A stretch of 22,970 nt of DNA from Actinomycetota bacterium (lineage in GTDB: Bacteria > Actinomycetota > Nitriliruptoria > Euzebyales > Egibacteraceae). The first letter of the stretch is position 1. Each line of letters starts with the position of its first letter. The notes below the pieces were generated by a model. That model ran no database searches and was not told where the DNA came from. It saw nothing but the letters and a program-made list of their open reading frames with translations. The position numbers and the translations under genes were made by a program. The DNA is taken from the NCBI GenBank assembly GCA_019347785.1, contig JAHWKQ010000008.1:1-22970 (forward strand), given 5' to 3'. Shown one piece after another: positions 5,808 through 12,222 of the stretch.

Positions 5808-6746
5808 ATGACCTACGACGTCGCGGTGCTGGCCGGCGGCCTGTCGCTCGAGCGCGACGTCAGCTTGAGGTCCGGGCGCCGGGTGGCCGAGGCGCTGGGC
5901 GGGCTGGGTCACCGCGTCACCCAGCTCGACCTGGACGAGCATTTGGTCACGACCCTGTCCCGGGGGGGCTTCGACGTCGTCTTCCTCACCCTGCACGGCA
6001 GGGCGGGAGAGGATGGCACGATCCAGGGGCTCCTGGAATTGCTCGAGGTGCCCTACACGGGTCCGGACAGCGTCGCCTCGGCGCTGGCCTGGGACAAGTC
6101 CGTCATGAAGGGGCAGTGGCGGCGCAACGGCCTGCCGACACCCGACTGGGTCCGCGTGACCTCGACCGCCGTGCGCGACATGGGCGCGTCGGCCGCCCTG
6201 GACCGCGTGCTGGCGCGGCTCGGCGAGCCGCTGGTCGTCAAGCCGGGGCAGGGTGGGGCCGCGCTCGGGGTGCGCCTGGTGGACAGCGCCGACGACCTTG
6301 CGCGGGCTCTCATCGCCGCCTTCAGCTACCACGACGTCGTGCTTGCCGAGCGGCACGTGGCGGGGACGGAGGTCGCCGTCTCGGTGGTTGACGGCGAGGC
6401 GCTGCCGCCGGTGGAGATCGTCCCCAAGGAGGGCGCCTACGACTTCGTCGCCCGCTACACGCACGGCGCCACCGAGTTCTTCGCGCCCGCGCGGCTGCCG
6501 GCGGCCGCGCTGCGCCGCTGCCAGCAGGTGGCCCTGGACGCCTACGCGCTCGCCGGCTGCCGGCACCTGACGCGTGCGGACCTCATCGTCGACGCGTCGG
6601 GCACACCCTGGCTGCTCGAGCTCGACACCTGCCCGGGCATGACCGAGACCTCGCTCCTGCCGGTGGCGGCCCAGGCCAGGGGCTGGTCGTTCGAGGAGCT
6701 GTGCGAGCGCGTGGTGGGGCTCGCGGTCGCCGGTCCCTCCGGGTGA
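5808..6746 (+). CDS. D-alanine-D-alanine ligase-like ATP-grasp protein
   Basis: 312 residues, the normal Ddl length. It shows the N-terminal Ddl motif with the substrate-binding Glu (SLERDVSLRSG, E15), GEDGTIQGLLE, the ATP-grasp strand VVKPGQGG with Lys145, VEIVPKEGAYDF with Tyr211, RADL (Asp258) and ELDTCPGMTETSL. Differences from E. coli DdlB: the GSS loop of the Glu-Ser-Tyr triad reads GAA (150-152), and the metal-binding E-x-N reads ELD (E271, D273). Function as a true D-Ala-D-Ala ligase is therefore uncertain. It may join another amino-acid pair. ATG at 5808 has only a weak GGCGGG upstream. It is the second gene of an operon with the aminotransferase, and its stop is 1 base from the stop of convergent parB. 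Confidence 0.82.
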   Translation: MTYDVAVLAGGLSLERDVSLRSGRRVAEALGGLGHRVTQLDLDEHLVTTLSRGGFDVVFLTLHGRAGEDGTIQGLLELLEVPYTGPDSVASALAWDKSVMKGQWRRNGLPTPDWVRVTSTAVRDMGASAALDRVLARLGEPLVVKPGQGGAALGVRLVDSADDLARALIAAFSYHDVVLAERHVAGTEVAVSVVDGEALPPVEIVPKEGAYDFVARYTHGATEFFAPARLPAAALRRCQQVALDAYALAGCRHLTRADLIVDASGTPWLLELDTCPGMTETSLLPVAAQARGWSFEELCERVVGLAVAGPSG

Positions 6747-6747
6747 C

Positions 6748-7653
6748 TCAGCCGGTCACCGGCTCCTCGGCGAGGTCACGCCCGGCCCCCCGCCCCAGCA
6801 CGTCGAGCAGGCGCTCGAGGTCCTCCTCGCCGGAGTAGTCGATGATGATGCGGCCCCGGCGCGCTCCGCCGCGGATCGCGACCCGGGTGCCCAGCGCATC
6901 CGCCAGCCGACCGGCCAGGTGCGCGTACGGTGGGGCGTGACGGCGACGGGCGCGCTGTGCCAGTTCGGACAGGGCCGCCGCGGGCTCCCGAGTGCGCTCG
7001 GCCTCCCGCACCAGGGCCTCGGTCGCGCGGACCGACAGCCCCTCCGCGTTGACCCGGGCGGCGATCCGCCGCTGGTCGCGCTCGTCGTCCAGGGCGAGCA
7101 GCGCCCGCGCGTGGCCGGCGCTCAGGGAGCCGTCGGCCACGCGCCGCTGCAGCTCGGGTGGCAGGCCGAGCAGGCGCAGGGCGTTGGACACGGCCGACCG
7201 GGACCGGCCGAGCCGCTCCGCGAGGCGGTCGTGGGTGAGCCCGAAGTCGTCGATCAGCTGCCGGTAGGCGACGGCCTCCTCGATGGCGTTGAGGTCCACG
7301 CGCTGCAGGTTCTCGACGAGCGCCTCGGTCAGCAGCCGCTCGTCGGGGGTGTGCCGCACCACGCCGGGGACCGTCTCCAACCCGGCCAGCCGGGCGGCCC
7401 GCAGGCGGCGCTCCCCGGCGACGACCTCCCACCCGCCCTCGCTGCGAGGACGCACGAGGATGGGCTGCAGCACACCCAGCTGCCGGATCGACGCCGCCAG
7501 CTCGGCGAGCGCCTGTTCGTCCAGCGCGCGCCGGGGCTGACGCGGGTTGACCACGACCTGGTCGATCGGCAGCTCGCGCAGGCCGCTGCGCCCCGGCGCC
7601 TCCGAGGGGATCAGCGCGTCCAGCCCCCGGCCCAGCCCCACCCGGCGGATCAT
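6748..7653 (-). CDS. parB: Chromosome partitioning protein ParB (parS-binding CTPase)
   Basis: 301 residues. It binds parS, loads as a CTP-dependent clamp, spreads along DNA and recruits SMC and ParA. The start MIRRVGLGRGLDALIP is the classical ParB N-terminus that contacts ParA. The ParB/Srx CTP-binding box GERRLRA is at 80-86, ENLQR at 114-118, the helix-turn-helix is at about 139-160 (LTHDRLAERLGRSRSAVSNA), and the C-terminal dimerisation segment is at about 260-295 (IIIDYSGEEDLERLL). ATG at 7653 overlaps the parA stop (ATGA), indicating coupled translation. A 6-bp AGCCGG/CCGGCT repeat spans the stop region (6750-6764) and could act as a weak bidirectional hairpin. Confidence 0.97.
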   Translation of the reverse strand: MIRRVGLGRGLDALIPSEAPGRSGLRELPIDQVVVNPRQPRRALDEQALAELAASIRQLGVLQPILVRPRSEGGWEVVAGERRLRAARLAGLETVPGVVRHTPDERLLTEALVENLQRVDLNAIEEAVAYRQLIDDFGLTHDRLAERLGRSRSAVSNALRLLGLPPELQRRVADGSLSAGHARALLALDDERDQRRIAARVNAEGLSVRATEALVREAERTREPAAALSELAQRARRRHAPPYAHLAGRLADALGTRVAIRGGARRGRIIIDYSGEEDLERLLDVLGRGAGRDLAEEPVTG

Positions 7654-8519
7654 GTCGGCCCTCCCTCGTCGCCGGCGGTCCCCGGGGGCCCACCGAGCCG
7701 CTCCAGCAGCTCCCCGGCCAGGCGGCGGTACGCCGCCGCGGCCCTCGACCTCGTGTCGAACACCGTGATGGGCTGCCCGAAGCCGGGCGCCTCGGCCAGG
7801 CGGACCGAGCGCGGCACCAGTGTGGAGAACACGAGACCGCCGAAGTGGGTGCGGACCTCGTCGGCCACCTGCTGGCTCAGTCGTGTGCGGGTGTCGAGCA
7901 TGGTGAGCACGTAGCCGAGCACCTCCAGCGAGGGATTGAGGTTCCGCCGCACCAGCTCGGTATTGCGGCGCAGCGCGCCGATCCCCTCGAGGGCGTAGTA
8001 CTCGCACTGGATCGGCACGAGCACGCGGTCGCCGGCCGACAGCGCGTTGACGGTCAGCAGGCCCAGACTGGGCGGGCAGTCGACGAGCACGAGGTCATAG
8101 TGGCCCCGCACCGGCTCCAGCGCCCGCCGCAGGCGCTGCTCCCGGCTGAAGGCGGTCACCAGCTCCACCTCCGCCCCGGCCAGCTCCAGGGTGGCGGGGG
8201 CGAGGTCCACGTTCGCCACACCCGATGCGACCACGACATCGGCCGCGGTCGCCTCGTCGATCAGCGCCTCGTAGACGGTCGGCTGGTCGGGCGACACGCG
8301 GACACCGATGCCCGACGTCGCGTTCGCCTGCGGATCGAGGTCCACCAGCAGCACGCGGACACCGAGCTCGCCCAGCGCCGCGGCGACGCTGATCGCCGTC
8401 GTCGTCTTGCCGACCCCACCCTTCTGGTTGGCCACGACGAGCACACGCGTCGCCGCCCTCGGGGGGCCGCCCGGGCCGGGGTCCGCCCCGGCGTGGGCCC
8501 GTGTCTCAAGCCTCTGCAT
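7650..8519 (-). CDS. parA: Chromosome partitioning ATPase ParA (Soj)
   Basis: 289 residues. It is a deviant-Walker ATPase that binds the nucleoid and is driven off by ParB, moving origins apart. The N-terminal tail of about 24 residues precedes VLVVANQKGGVGKTTTAIS, with the deviant Walker A KGGVGKT (33-39). Later come the Walker A' segment DLDPQANAT, the Walker B VLVDCPPSLG, and QCEYYALEG. ATG at 8519 is supported by AAAGGG 5 bases upstream on the minus strand. A parS site lies 39 bases before the start, so ParB binding may affect its transcription. It is followed directly by parB. Confidence 0.97.
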   Translation of the reverse strand: MQRLETRAHAGADPGPGGPPRAATRVLVVANQKGGVGKTTTAISVAAALGELGVRVLLVDLDPQANATSGIGVRVSPDQPTVYEALIDEATAADVVVASGVANVDLAPATLELAGAEVELVTAFSREQRLRRALEPVRGHYDLVLVDCPPSLGLLTVNALSAGDRVLVPIQCEYYALEGIGALRRNTELVRRNLNPSLEVLGYVLTMLDTRTRLSQQVADEVRTHFGGLVFSTLVPRSVRLAEAPGFGQPITVFDTRSRAAAAYRRLAGELLERLGGPPGTAGDEGGPT

Positions 8520-8557
8520 CTGGCCCTTTGCCCGGGCCGTGGCCGGCCCGCTCGCGG

Positions 8558-8573
8558 TGTTCCACGTGAAACC
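8558..8573. promoter_or_regulatory. parS: parS site (ParB-binding centromere)
   Basis: The bases TGTTCCACGTGAAACC match the bacterial parS consensus TGTTNCACGTGAAACA at all but the last position. The 14-base core GTTCCACGTGAAAC is palindromic apart from one pair. It lies in the rsmG-parA gap, about 5.4 kb from the dnaN-proximal origin. It is the only good match seen in the window. Other CACGTG hexamers lack the flanks. Confidence 0.9.
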
Positions 8574-8596
8574 ATCCCGCGCGACGGCTCGCAGGG

Positions 8597-9259
8597 CTAG
8601 CGGCGGTCCAGCGGGCGGGAGCGCGGGACGCCGTCGCGCCGGGGGTACGCGCGGGGCGCCTCGCCCAGCGCCCGCATCGTAACCAGCCAGGCCGGCCGCT
8701 CGGCGTCACCGATGTCGGCGGCGGCGGGAGCGTCGAGGCGCAGCAACCGCAGGGCGTGCCCGGCCGCCGCGACCTCGGCCCGCCACGCGGGGCCCTTCAC
8801 CACCGCGAGCAGCCCCCCGGGGCGCAGGAAGCCCCGGGCCAGCTCCGCCGCCACGGCCAGGGGAGCCAGCGCGCGGGTGACGACGCCGTCGAAGGCGCCG
8901 CGGAAGTCCTCCTCGCGGGCCATCGTCTCCGCACGGCCCGCCACGACGTGCACGTTGTCCAGGCCGAGCTCGGCGGCGAAGGCCGCCACCGCCGCCACCT
9001 TCTTGCGGGTGGCGTCCAGCAGCGTCCAGCGCACCTCGGGGTGGACGACGGCCAGCACCAGCCCCGGCAGCCCCCCACCGGTGCCGAGATCGAGCCAGCG
9101 GCTGGCCGGGTCGGCGTCGAGAAGGCCGGCCAGCGCCACACCCTCCTCGATGTGCGTCGACCGCACGACGGCGCGGTCCGCGCGCGCCACCAGGTTATGG
9201 GGGGAGCCGGCGATCAGCTCGGCCAGGCGGTCCAGCCTTGCGGCCTCGGCTGCGCCCAC
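8597..9259 (-). CDS. rsmG: 16S rRNA (guanine(527)-N7)-methyltransferase RsmG
   Basis: 220 residues. It transfers a methyl group from S-adenosylmethionine to G527 of 16S rRNA (loss gives low-level streptomycin resistance in many bacteria). The SAM motif I, WLDLGTGGGLPG, is at 55-66, preceded by the usual NLVARADRAVV and HIEEG segments. LLDATRKKVAAV and VHVVAGRAE follow, then VVTRALAPL and GGLLAVVKG. The GTG at 9259 is chosen because GAGG sits 5 bases before it on the minus strand. The frame stays open further upstream. It is placed between jag and parA, as in nearly all actinobacteria. Confidence 0.95.
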   Translation of the reverse strand: MGAAEAARLDRLAELIAGSPHNLVARADRAVVRSTHIEEGVALAGLLDADPASRWLDLGTGGGLPGLVLAVVHPEVRWTLLDATRKKVAAVAAFAAELGLDNVHVVAGRAETMAREEDFRGAFDGVVTRALAPLAVAAELARGFLRPGGLLAVVKGPAWRAEVAAAGHALRLLRLDAPAAADIGDAERPAWLVTMRALGEAPRAYPRRDGVPRSRPLDRR

Positions 9260-9290
9260 ACGGACCTCGGGGCAACCGCCCCCCTCGTGG

Positions 9291-9854
9291 TCAGACGTCG
9301 GGGTGGACGACCACGCGCCGCTTCGGCTCGTGTCCCTCGCTGGAGGAGGCGACGCCGCCGGTCTTGGCCACCAGGTCGTGCATCATCTTGCGCTCGAAGG
9401 CGTCCATCGGCTCGAGCCGCACCGGCTCGCCGCTCTCGCGCACCTCGGCGATGGCGTCACGGCAGCGGTCGCGCAGCTTGTCCAGGTGGCGGGTTCGGTA
9501 GCCCTCGACGTCGATCCGGACGTGTGAGCGGCGCTCCGTCTGGCGTTGCACCGCGCACCGCACGAGCTCCTGCAGCGCCTCCAGCGTCACGCCGCGGCGC
9601 CCGATGAGCAGGCCGCTTCCGACCTCCTCGATGTTGACCACAGCCTGGTCCTCCTGCACCTCGATCGCCAGGTCACCGGCAATGTCGAGCAGGTCCAGCA
9701 GTCCCTCGAGGAAGTCCGCGGCGATGTCCGCCTCCTGGTCGAGCATGTCCATGCGCTGCTGCGGGGTCAGCGACGGATCCTCGAGCTCGACGGGCGGAGC
9801 CAGACCGTCCCCACCAGCCTGTGTGGCGTCGGTCGCGGCGTCGGTGTTGGTCAC
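9291..9854 (-). CDS. khpB: RNA-binding protein KhpB/Jag (KH and R3H domains)
   Basis: 187 residues, acidic N-terminus. A KH domain (about 60-112) carries the RNA-binding loop GRRG (85-88, in LLIGRRGVTLEAL). An R3H domain (about 120-185) carries R155-x-x-x-H159 in FERKMMHDLV and the GVASSSEGHEPKRRVVV tail. The N-terminal Jag_N domain of Firmicutes is absent, as is normal in actinobacteria. It is probably an RNA chaperone linked to cell division and envelope growth in species studied. The GTG start is preceded by GGAGG with 6-base spacing on the minus strand. It follows yidC by 60 bases, in which a 10-bp palindrome GGACATGTCC occurs (9886-9895). Confidence 0.93.
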   Translation of the reverse strand: MTNTDAATDATQAGGDGLAPPVELEDPSLTPQQRMDMLDQEADIAADFLEGLLDLLDIAGDLAIEVQEDQAVVNIEEVGSGLLIGRRGVTLEALQELVRCAVQRQTERRSHVRIDVEGYRTRHLDKLRDRCRDAIAEVRESGEPVRLEPMDAFERKMMHDLVAKTGGVASSSEGHEPKRRVVVHPDV

Positions 9855-9914
9855 TGTCTGCCTCCATGCCTGTGTCTGGCCGCTGGGACATGTCCGGCCC
9901 GTGGGCGGGGGCCG

Positions 9915-10661
9915 TCACGTCCGCTGGGCACTTTGCGCACCGATGTTCCGAAACATGACGTATTGCTGCAGCATCGTCCAGAGGTTCGTCGACACCCAGT
10001 ACAGCAGGAGCCCGACCGGGAAGTTGATCGAGAAGACCAGGAACATGACCGGCATCGCGTACAGCAGCATGCGCTGCTGCTGGGTCTGGGACGCCGCCGG
10101 GTTGCTGGCCATCATCTGCCGCTGCGACAGGAACGCCGTGGCGCCCAGCAGGATCACCAGGATCCACGCACCGACGCCGGCCTGTCCCGCGGTCGCCGAC
10201 AGCCCGTCCACCAGGTAGAACCCCGCCGTCTCCAGCTCCGGAATCCGTGAGTTGTCGCGCAGCAGCTGGAACAGCGCGATGAAGATGGGCATCTGCGCGA
10301 CCAGCGGCAGGCACCCGGCGGCCGGGTTCACACCGTGCTCGCGGTACAGCTCCATCGTCTCCTGCTGCTGCTTCTGCCGCCGCTCCCGGTACTTCTCGGG
10401 GTTGGACCGCATCATCGCCCGGTCGGTCTTGTACTTCGCCTGGATCTTCTTGGCCTGGGGCTGAAGTCGCTGCATGGCCCGCATGGAGTTGGTCTGCTTG
10501 ACCGCCAGGGGCAGCAGGATGAGCCGGACGGTGAACGTGAGCAACACGATGGCCCAGCCCCACGCCGCCACGCCCACCAGCGGCAGGGGGTCCAGGACCC
10601 CGTGGAAGATCCGGAGGATCTCGCCGAGCCCCTCGATGAGGCCGTTCCAGACCGCGGTCAC
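9915..10661 (-). CDS. yidC: Membrane protein insertase YidC
   Basis: 248 residues, the short Oxa1-type form without the large periplasmic domain of E. coli YidC. It inserts and folds inner-membrane proteins alone or with Sec. Membrane segments at about 29-53, 115-135, 165-182 and 200-235 surround a basic cytoplasmic hairpin (RLQPQAKKIQAKYK). The conserved intramembrane Arg is R46 in TFTVRLILLPL. GCLPLVAQMPIFIALFQLLR is a family signature. The GTG start overlaps the yidD stop (GTGA), so translation is coupled. The N-terminus is short and lacks a cleavable signal peptide. Confidence 0.95.
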   Translation of the reverse strand: MTAVWNGLIEGLGEILRIFHGVLDPLPLVGVAAWGWAIVLLTFTVRLILLPLAVKQTNSMRAMQRLQPQAKKIQAKYKTDRAMMRSNPEKYRERRQKQQQETMELYREHGVNPAAGCLPLVAQMPIFIALFQLLRDNSRIPELETAGFYLVDGLSATAGQAGVGAWILVILLGATAFLSQRQMMASNPAASQTQQQRMLLYAMPVMFLVFSINFPVGLLLYWVSTNLWTMLQQYVMFRNIGAQSAQRT

Positions 10662-10954
10662 CCGTACGCTCCCTTCGCGTGCGCCGTGGTTCGTCGTCCC
10701 GGCTCAGGCACCTCGTCGACGCCGCCCGGGTGGAACGGGTGGCACCGCCCCACCCGCTGCACCGCCAGCCAGCCACCGGCCAGGGCGCCGTGCCGGCGCA
10801 CCGCGTCCAGCGCGTACAGCGAGCAGCTCGGCGTGAAGCGGCACCGGGGTACCGGCCCTCTGGGCACCAGCCGGTACAGGCCGACCAGGCCGGTCAGCAG
10901 CCACGCCAGCGGGCTGTGCCTCGCCCGCGTCGCCCTGGTGTCCGTGACGCTCAC
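10658..10954 (-). CDS. yidD: Membrane protein insertion efficiency factor YidD
   Basis: 98 residues. The family signature is present: a hydrophobic N-terminal amphipathic segment (LAWLLTGLVGLYRLV), then P-R-C-R-F-T-P-S-C-S-L-Y-A with its paired cysteines, an R-x-H-G segment and RCHPFHPGGVDEVP. It assists YidC-dependent insertion at the membrane. The GTG start overlaps the rnpA stop and its own stop overlaps the yidC start, giving two successive GTGA couplings. Confidence 0.95.
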   Translation of the reverse strand: MSVTDTRATRARHSPLAWLLTGLVGLYRLVPRGPVPRCRFTPSCSLYALDAVRRHGALAGGWLAVQRVGRCHPFHPGGVDEVPEPGRRTTAHAKGAYG

Positions 10955-11334
10955 GCCGACCGCCCGGCTCGGGCGGCCGCCCGCCGCAGCAGGAGGCCGA
11001 GCTCGTCGACGAGGTCGCCGAAGTCGGCGCTGCCGGCTCCCTCGGCGGCCACCGCCACCACGTCCAGGCCGCGCGGCGGGGCGGTGGCCGCCAGGGCCGC
11101 GCGAAGACGCCGCTTGGCCCGGTTTCGCGCGACCGCCGGCCCCATCCAGCGGCCGGCCACCACCGTCGCGCGCGCCGTGGTATCGACCCCGCTCCAGCGG
11201 ACGTACACCCGCATCCGCCGCCCTCGGGCCGTGGCGCGCGTGGCCACCACCGAACCGACGCAGGCGCCCGGCAGCCGCGCCACCCGCCTCGTCACGTCAC
11301 GGCCCCGGCCCACGCCGGGCGGGACCCACCGCAT
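10951..11334 (-). CDS. rnpA: Ribonuclease P protein component
   Basis: 127 residues with the ATG at 11334. The protein subunit of RNase P helps the catalytic RNA process the 5' ends of tRNA precursors. The hallmark RNR motif is in VARNRAKRRLRAAL, after a basic beta-rich half and before LDVVAVAAEGA. The N-terminal part (MRWVPPGVGRGRDVTRR) is weakly conserved and no good ribosome binding site is visible, so the start could be elsewhere. The frame is open well upstream but overlaps rpmH in another frame. It lies 29 bases after rpmH, the standard arrangement. Confidence 0.88.
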   Translation of the reverse strand: MRWVPPGVGRGRDVTRRVARLPGACVGSVVATRATARGRRMRVYVRWSGVDTTARATVVAGRWMGPAVARNRAKRRLRAALAATAPPRGLDVVAVAAEGAGSADFGDLVDELGLLLRRAAARAGRSA

Positions 11335-11363
11335 GCCACCACGGGCACGTTGCCCCGCGCCGC

Positions 11364-11498
11364 TCAGGCCGTCAGGCGGCGACGGCCCTTGGCCCGCCGG
11401 TTGCGGATGATTGCGCGCCCCGCTCTGGTCCGCGTGCGGTGCCGGAAGCCGTGCTTGCGCTTGCGCCGGCGGGTGTTGGGCTGGAAGGTGCGCTTCAT
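11364..11498 (-). CDS. rpmH: 50S ribosomal protein L34
   Basis: 44 residues, highly basic, full length: MKRTFQPNTRRRKRKHGFRH followed by RTRTRAGRAIIRNRRAKGRR and a short end. This matches the universal L34 pattern (KRTFQPN, HGFRxRM-like, RRxKGRxxL). A Met is replaced by Thr in the HGFRHRTRT stretch, as in many actinobacteria. It is first in the rpmH-rnpA-yidD-yidC-jag-rsmG run and served by the promoter near 11700. No clear Shine-Dalgarno sequence precedes the ATG. Confidence 0.97.
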   Translation of the reverse strand: MKRTFQPNTRRRKRKHGFRHRTRTRAGRAIIRNRRAKGRRRLTA

Positions 11499-11673
11499 GG
11501 GGTGACTCGAGAGCGTCGTGGGTCTGCGCTGCGGCTCCGCCGAGCCCGCTCGTCGACCGCGTCGGCACAGGGCGGCGGTACAGGTACGCCGCGCCACCGT
11601 ACTGCGGAACGCCGACCGGTTCACGACAGGGGCCGCGGGACCTGCGCGGAAGCGGCCGTGCAGGCTCACGAGG

Positions 11674-11703
11674 ATAGTAGGAACCGGGCACCAACGGTGT
11701 CAA
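11674..11703 (-). promoter_or_regulatory. rpmH operon promoter
   Basis: On the minus strand a consensus -35 TTGACA (11703-11698) is 18 bases from TACTAT (11679-11674). Predicted transcription start is near 11667, giving a 5' leader of about 170 bases to rpmH. It is one of the best promoter matches in the window, as expected for a ribosomal protein gene. Confidence 0.65.
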
Positions 11704-11713
11704 AGAGGGCCCC

Positions 11714-11729
11714 GCCCCGGGCCCGGGGC
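11714..11729. repeat. 16-bp perfect palindrome between the rpmH and dnaA promoters
   Basis: GCCCCGGGCCCGGGGC reads the same on both strands. It lies 10 bases upstream of the rpmH -35 box and about 30 bases upstream of the dnaA -35 box. It may be an operator or simply a GC-rich chance palindrome. It is followed by two copies of ATCGACGG (11743-11750 and 11752-11759) abutting the dnaA -35 element. Confidence 0.45.
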
Positions 11730-11759
11730 TGCCACGGCCGAGATCGACGGAATCGACGG

Positions 11760-11789
11760 TTGCGGTTCACCGACCCCCGTTCCTATACT
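11760..11789 (+). promoter_or_regulatory. Candidate dnaA promoter
   Basis: TTGCGG (11760-11765) and TATACT (11784-11789) are separated by 18 bases on the plus strand. The start would be about 11796, leaving a leader of about 425 bases before dnaA. No nearer promoter is obvious, though one might overlap the DnaA boxes at 12095-12127. Confidence 0.55.
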
Positions 11790-11974
11790 CCCCCGCGTCT
11801 TCGACAGACGACAGGCTTTCCAAGCGGGTGCGCCCCGGCGCGCCGGTCGGGCAGCCGAACACTGGGCCGCACACAACGTGAACGGGTAGCGACCGCCGAC
11901 TCCCGGTCTGCGCCGCATCCCCGTCCAGCCACCGCCGTCGAGGCAGAGGCGTCGGCCCCTGAATAGCACCCGGG

Positions 11975-11993
11975 CACGGCGGCACCCGCCGTG
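11975..11993 (+). other. 8-bp hairpin in the dnaA leader
   Basis: CACGGCGG (11975-11982) and CCGCCGTG (11986-11993) are perfect complements around a 3-base loop. No T-run follows, so it is not a standard terminator. It may be an mRNA structure in the long dnaA leader. Confidence 0.35.
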
Positions 11994-12094
11994 TCGTGTG
12001 GTTCAAACCGCTTCCCCGGTGCCTTGCCGTCCCTGCGCCGGCCCCACGGTCGCACCGAATGGCGCATCCCGGTGGGAACTGTCGGGTTTCCCTG

Positions 12095-12127
12095 CTGTCC
12101 ACAGCCTGTGGACGTGGCTGGGGATAA
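12095..12127. promoter_or_regulatory. DnaA-box cluster upstream of dnaA
   Basis: Three sites within 33 bases: CTGTCCACA at 12095-12103 (8 of 9 to TTGTCCACA), the reverse-strand ACGTCCACA at 12107-12115, and the reverse-strand TTATCCCCA at 12119-12127 (8 of 9 to TTATCCACA). They lie about 95 bases before the dnaA start and could serve autoregulation or form a second arm of the origin. Confidence 0.6.
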
Positions 12128-12222
12128 GTCGCTGCACAGCCGAGGCCGCCGCCGGGGGCCGCGGGCCGGTGTCTTCGGCCCCGGCTCCGTCGACTGTGCA
12201 GCCGGAGAAGTAGGAGCCGGGT

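Larger units (their letters stand above)
11499..12222. other. rpmH-dnaA divergent intergenic region (724 bases)
   Basis: No protein gene is supported here; the open frames are Arg/Pro/Gly-rich and lack ribosome binding sites. From left to right it holds the roughly 170-base rpmH leader, the minus-strand rpmH promoter, a 16-bp GC palindrome, two ATCGACGG direct repeats, the plus-strand dnaA promoter, a dnaA leader of about 425 bases with an 8-bp hairpin, and a DnaA-box cluster. Individual sites are listed separately. Confidence 0.7.

Noticed and set aside
9886..9895. GGACATGTCC palindrome in the jag-yidC gap
   Set aside because: Ten bases only, inside a cotranscribed gap and with no promoter nearby; most likely chance.
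10335..11966. 543-residue plus-strand open frame over yidC-rnpA-rpmH
   Set aside because: Antisense to well-identified genes, low-complexity Arg/Pro/Ala composition, no domain.
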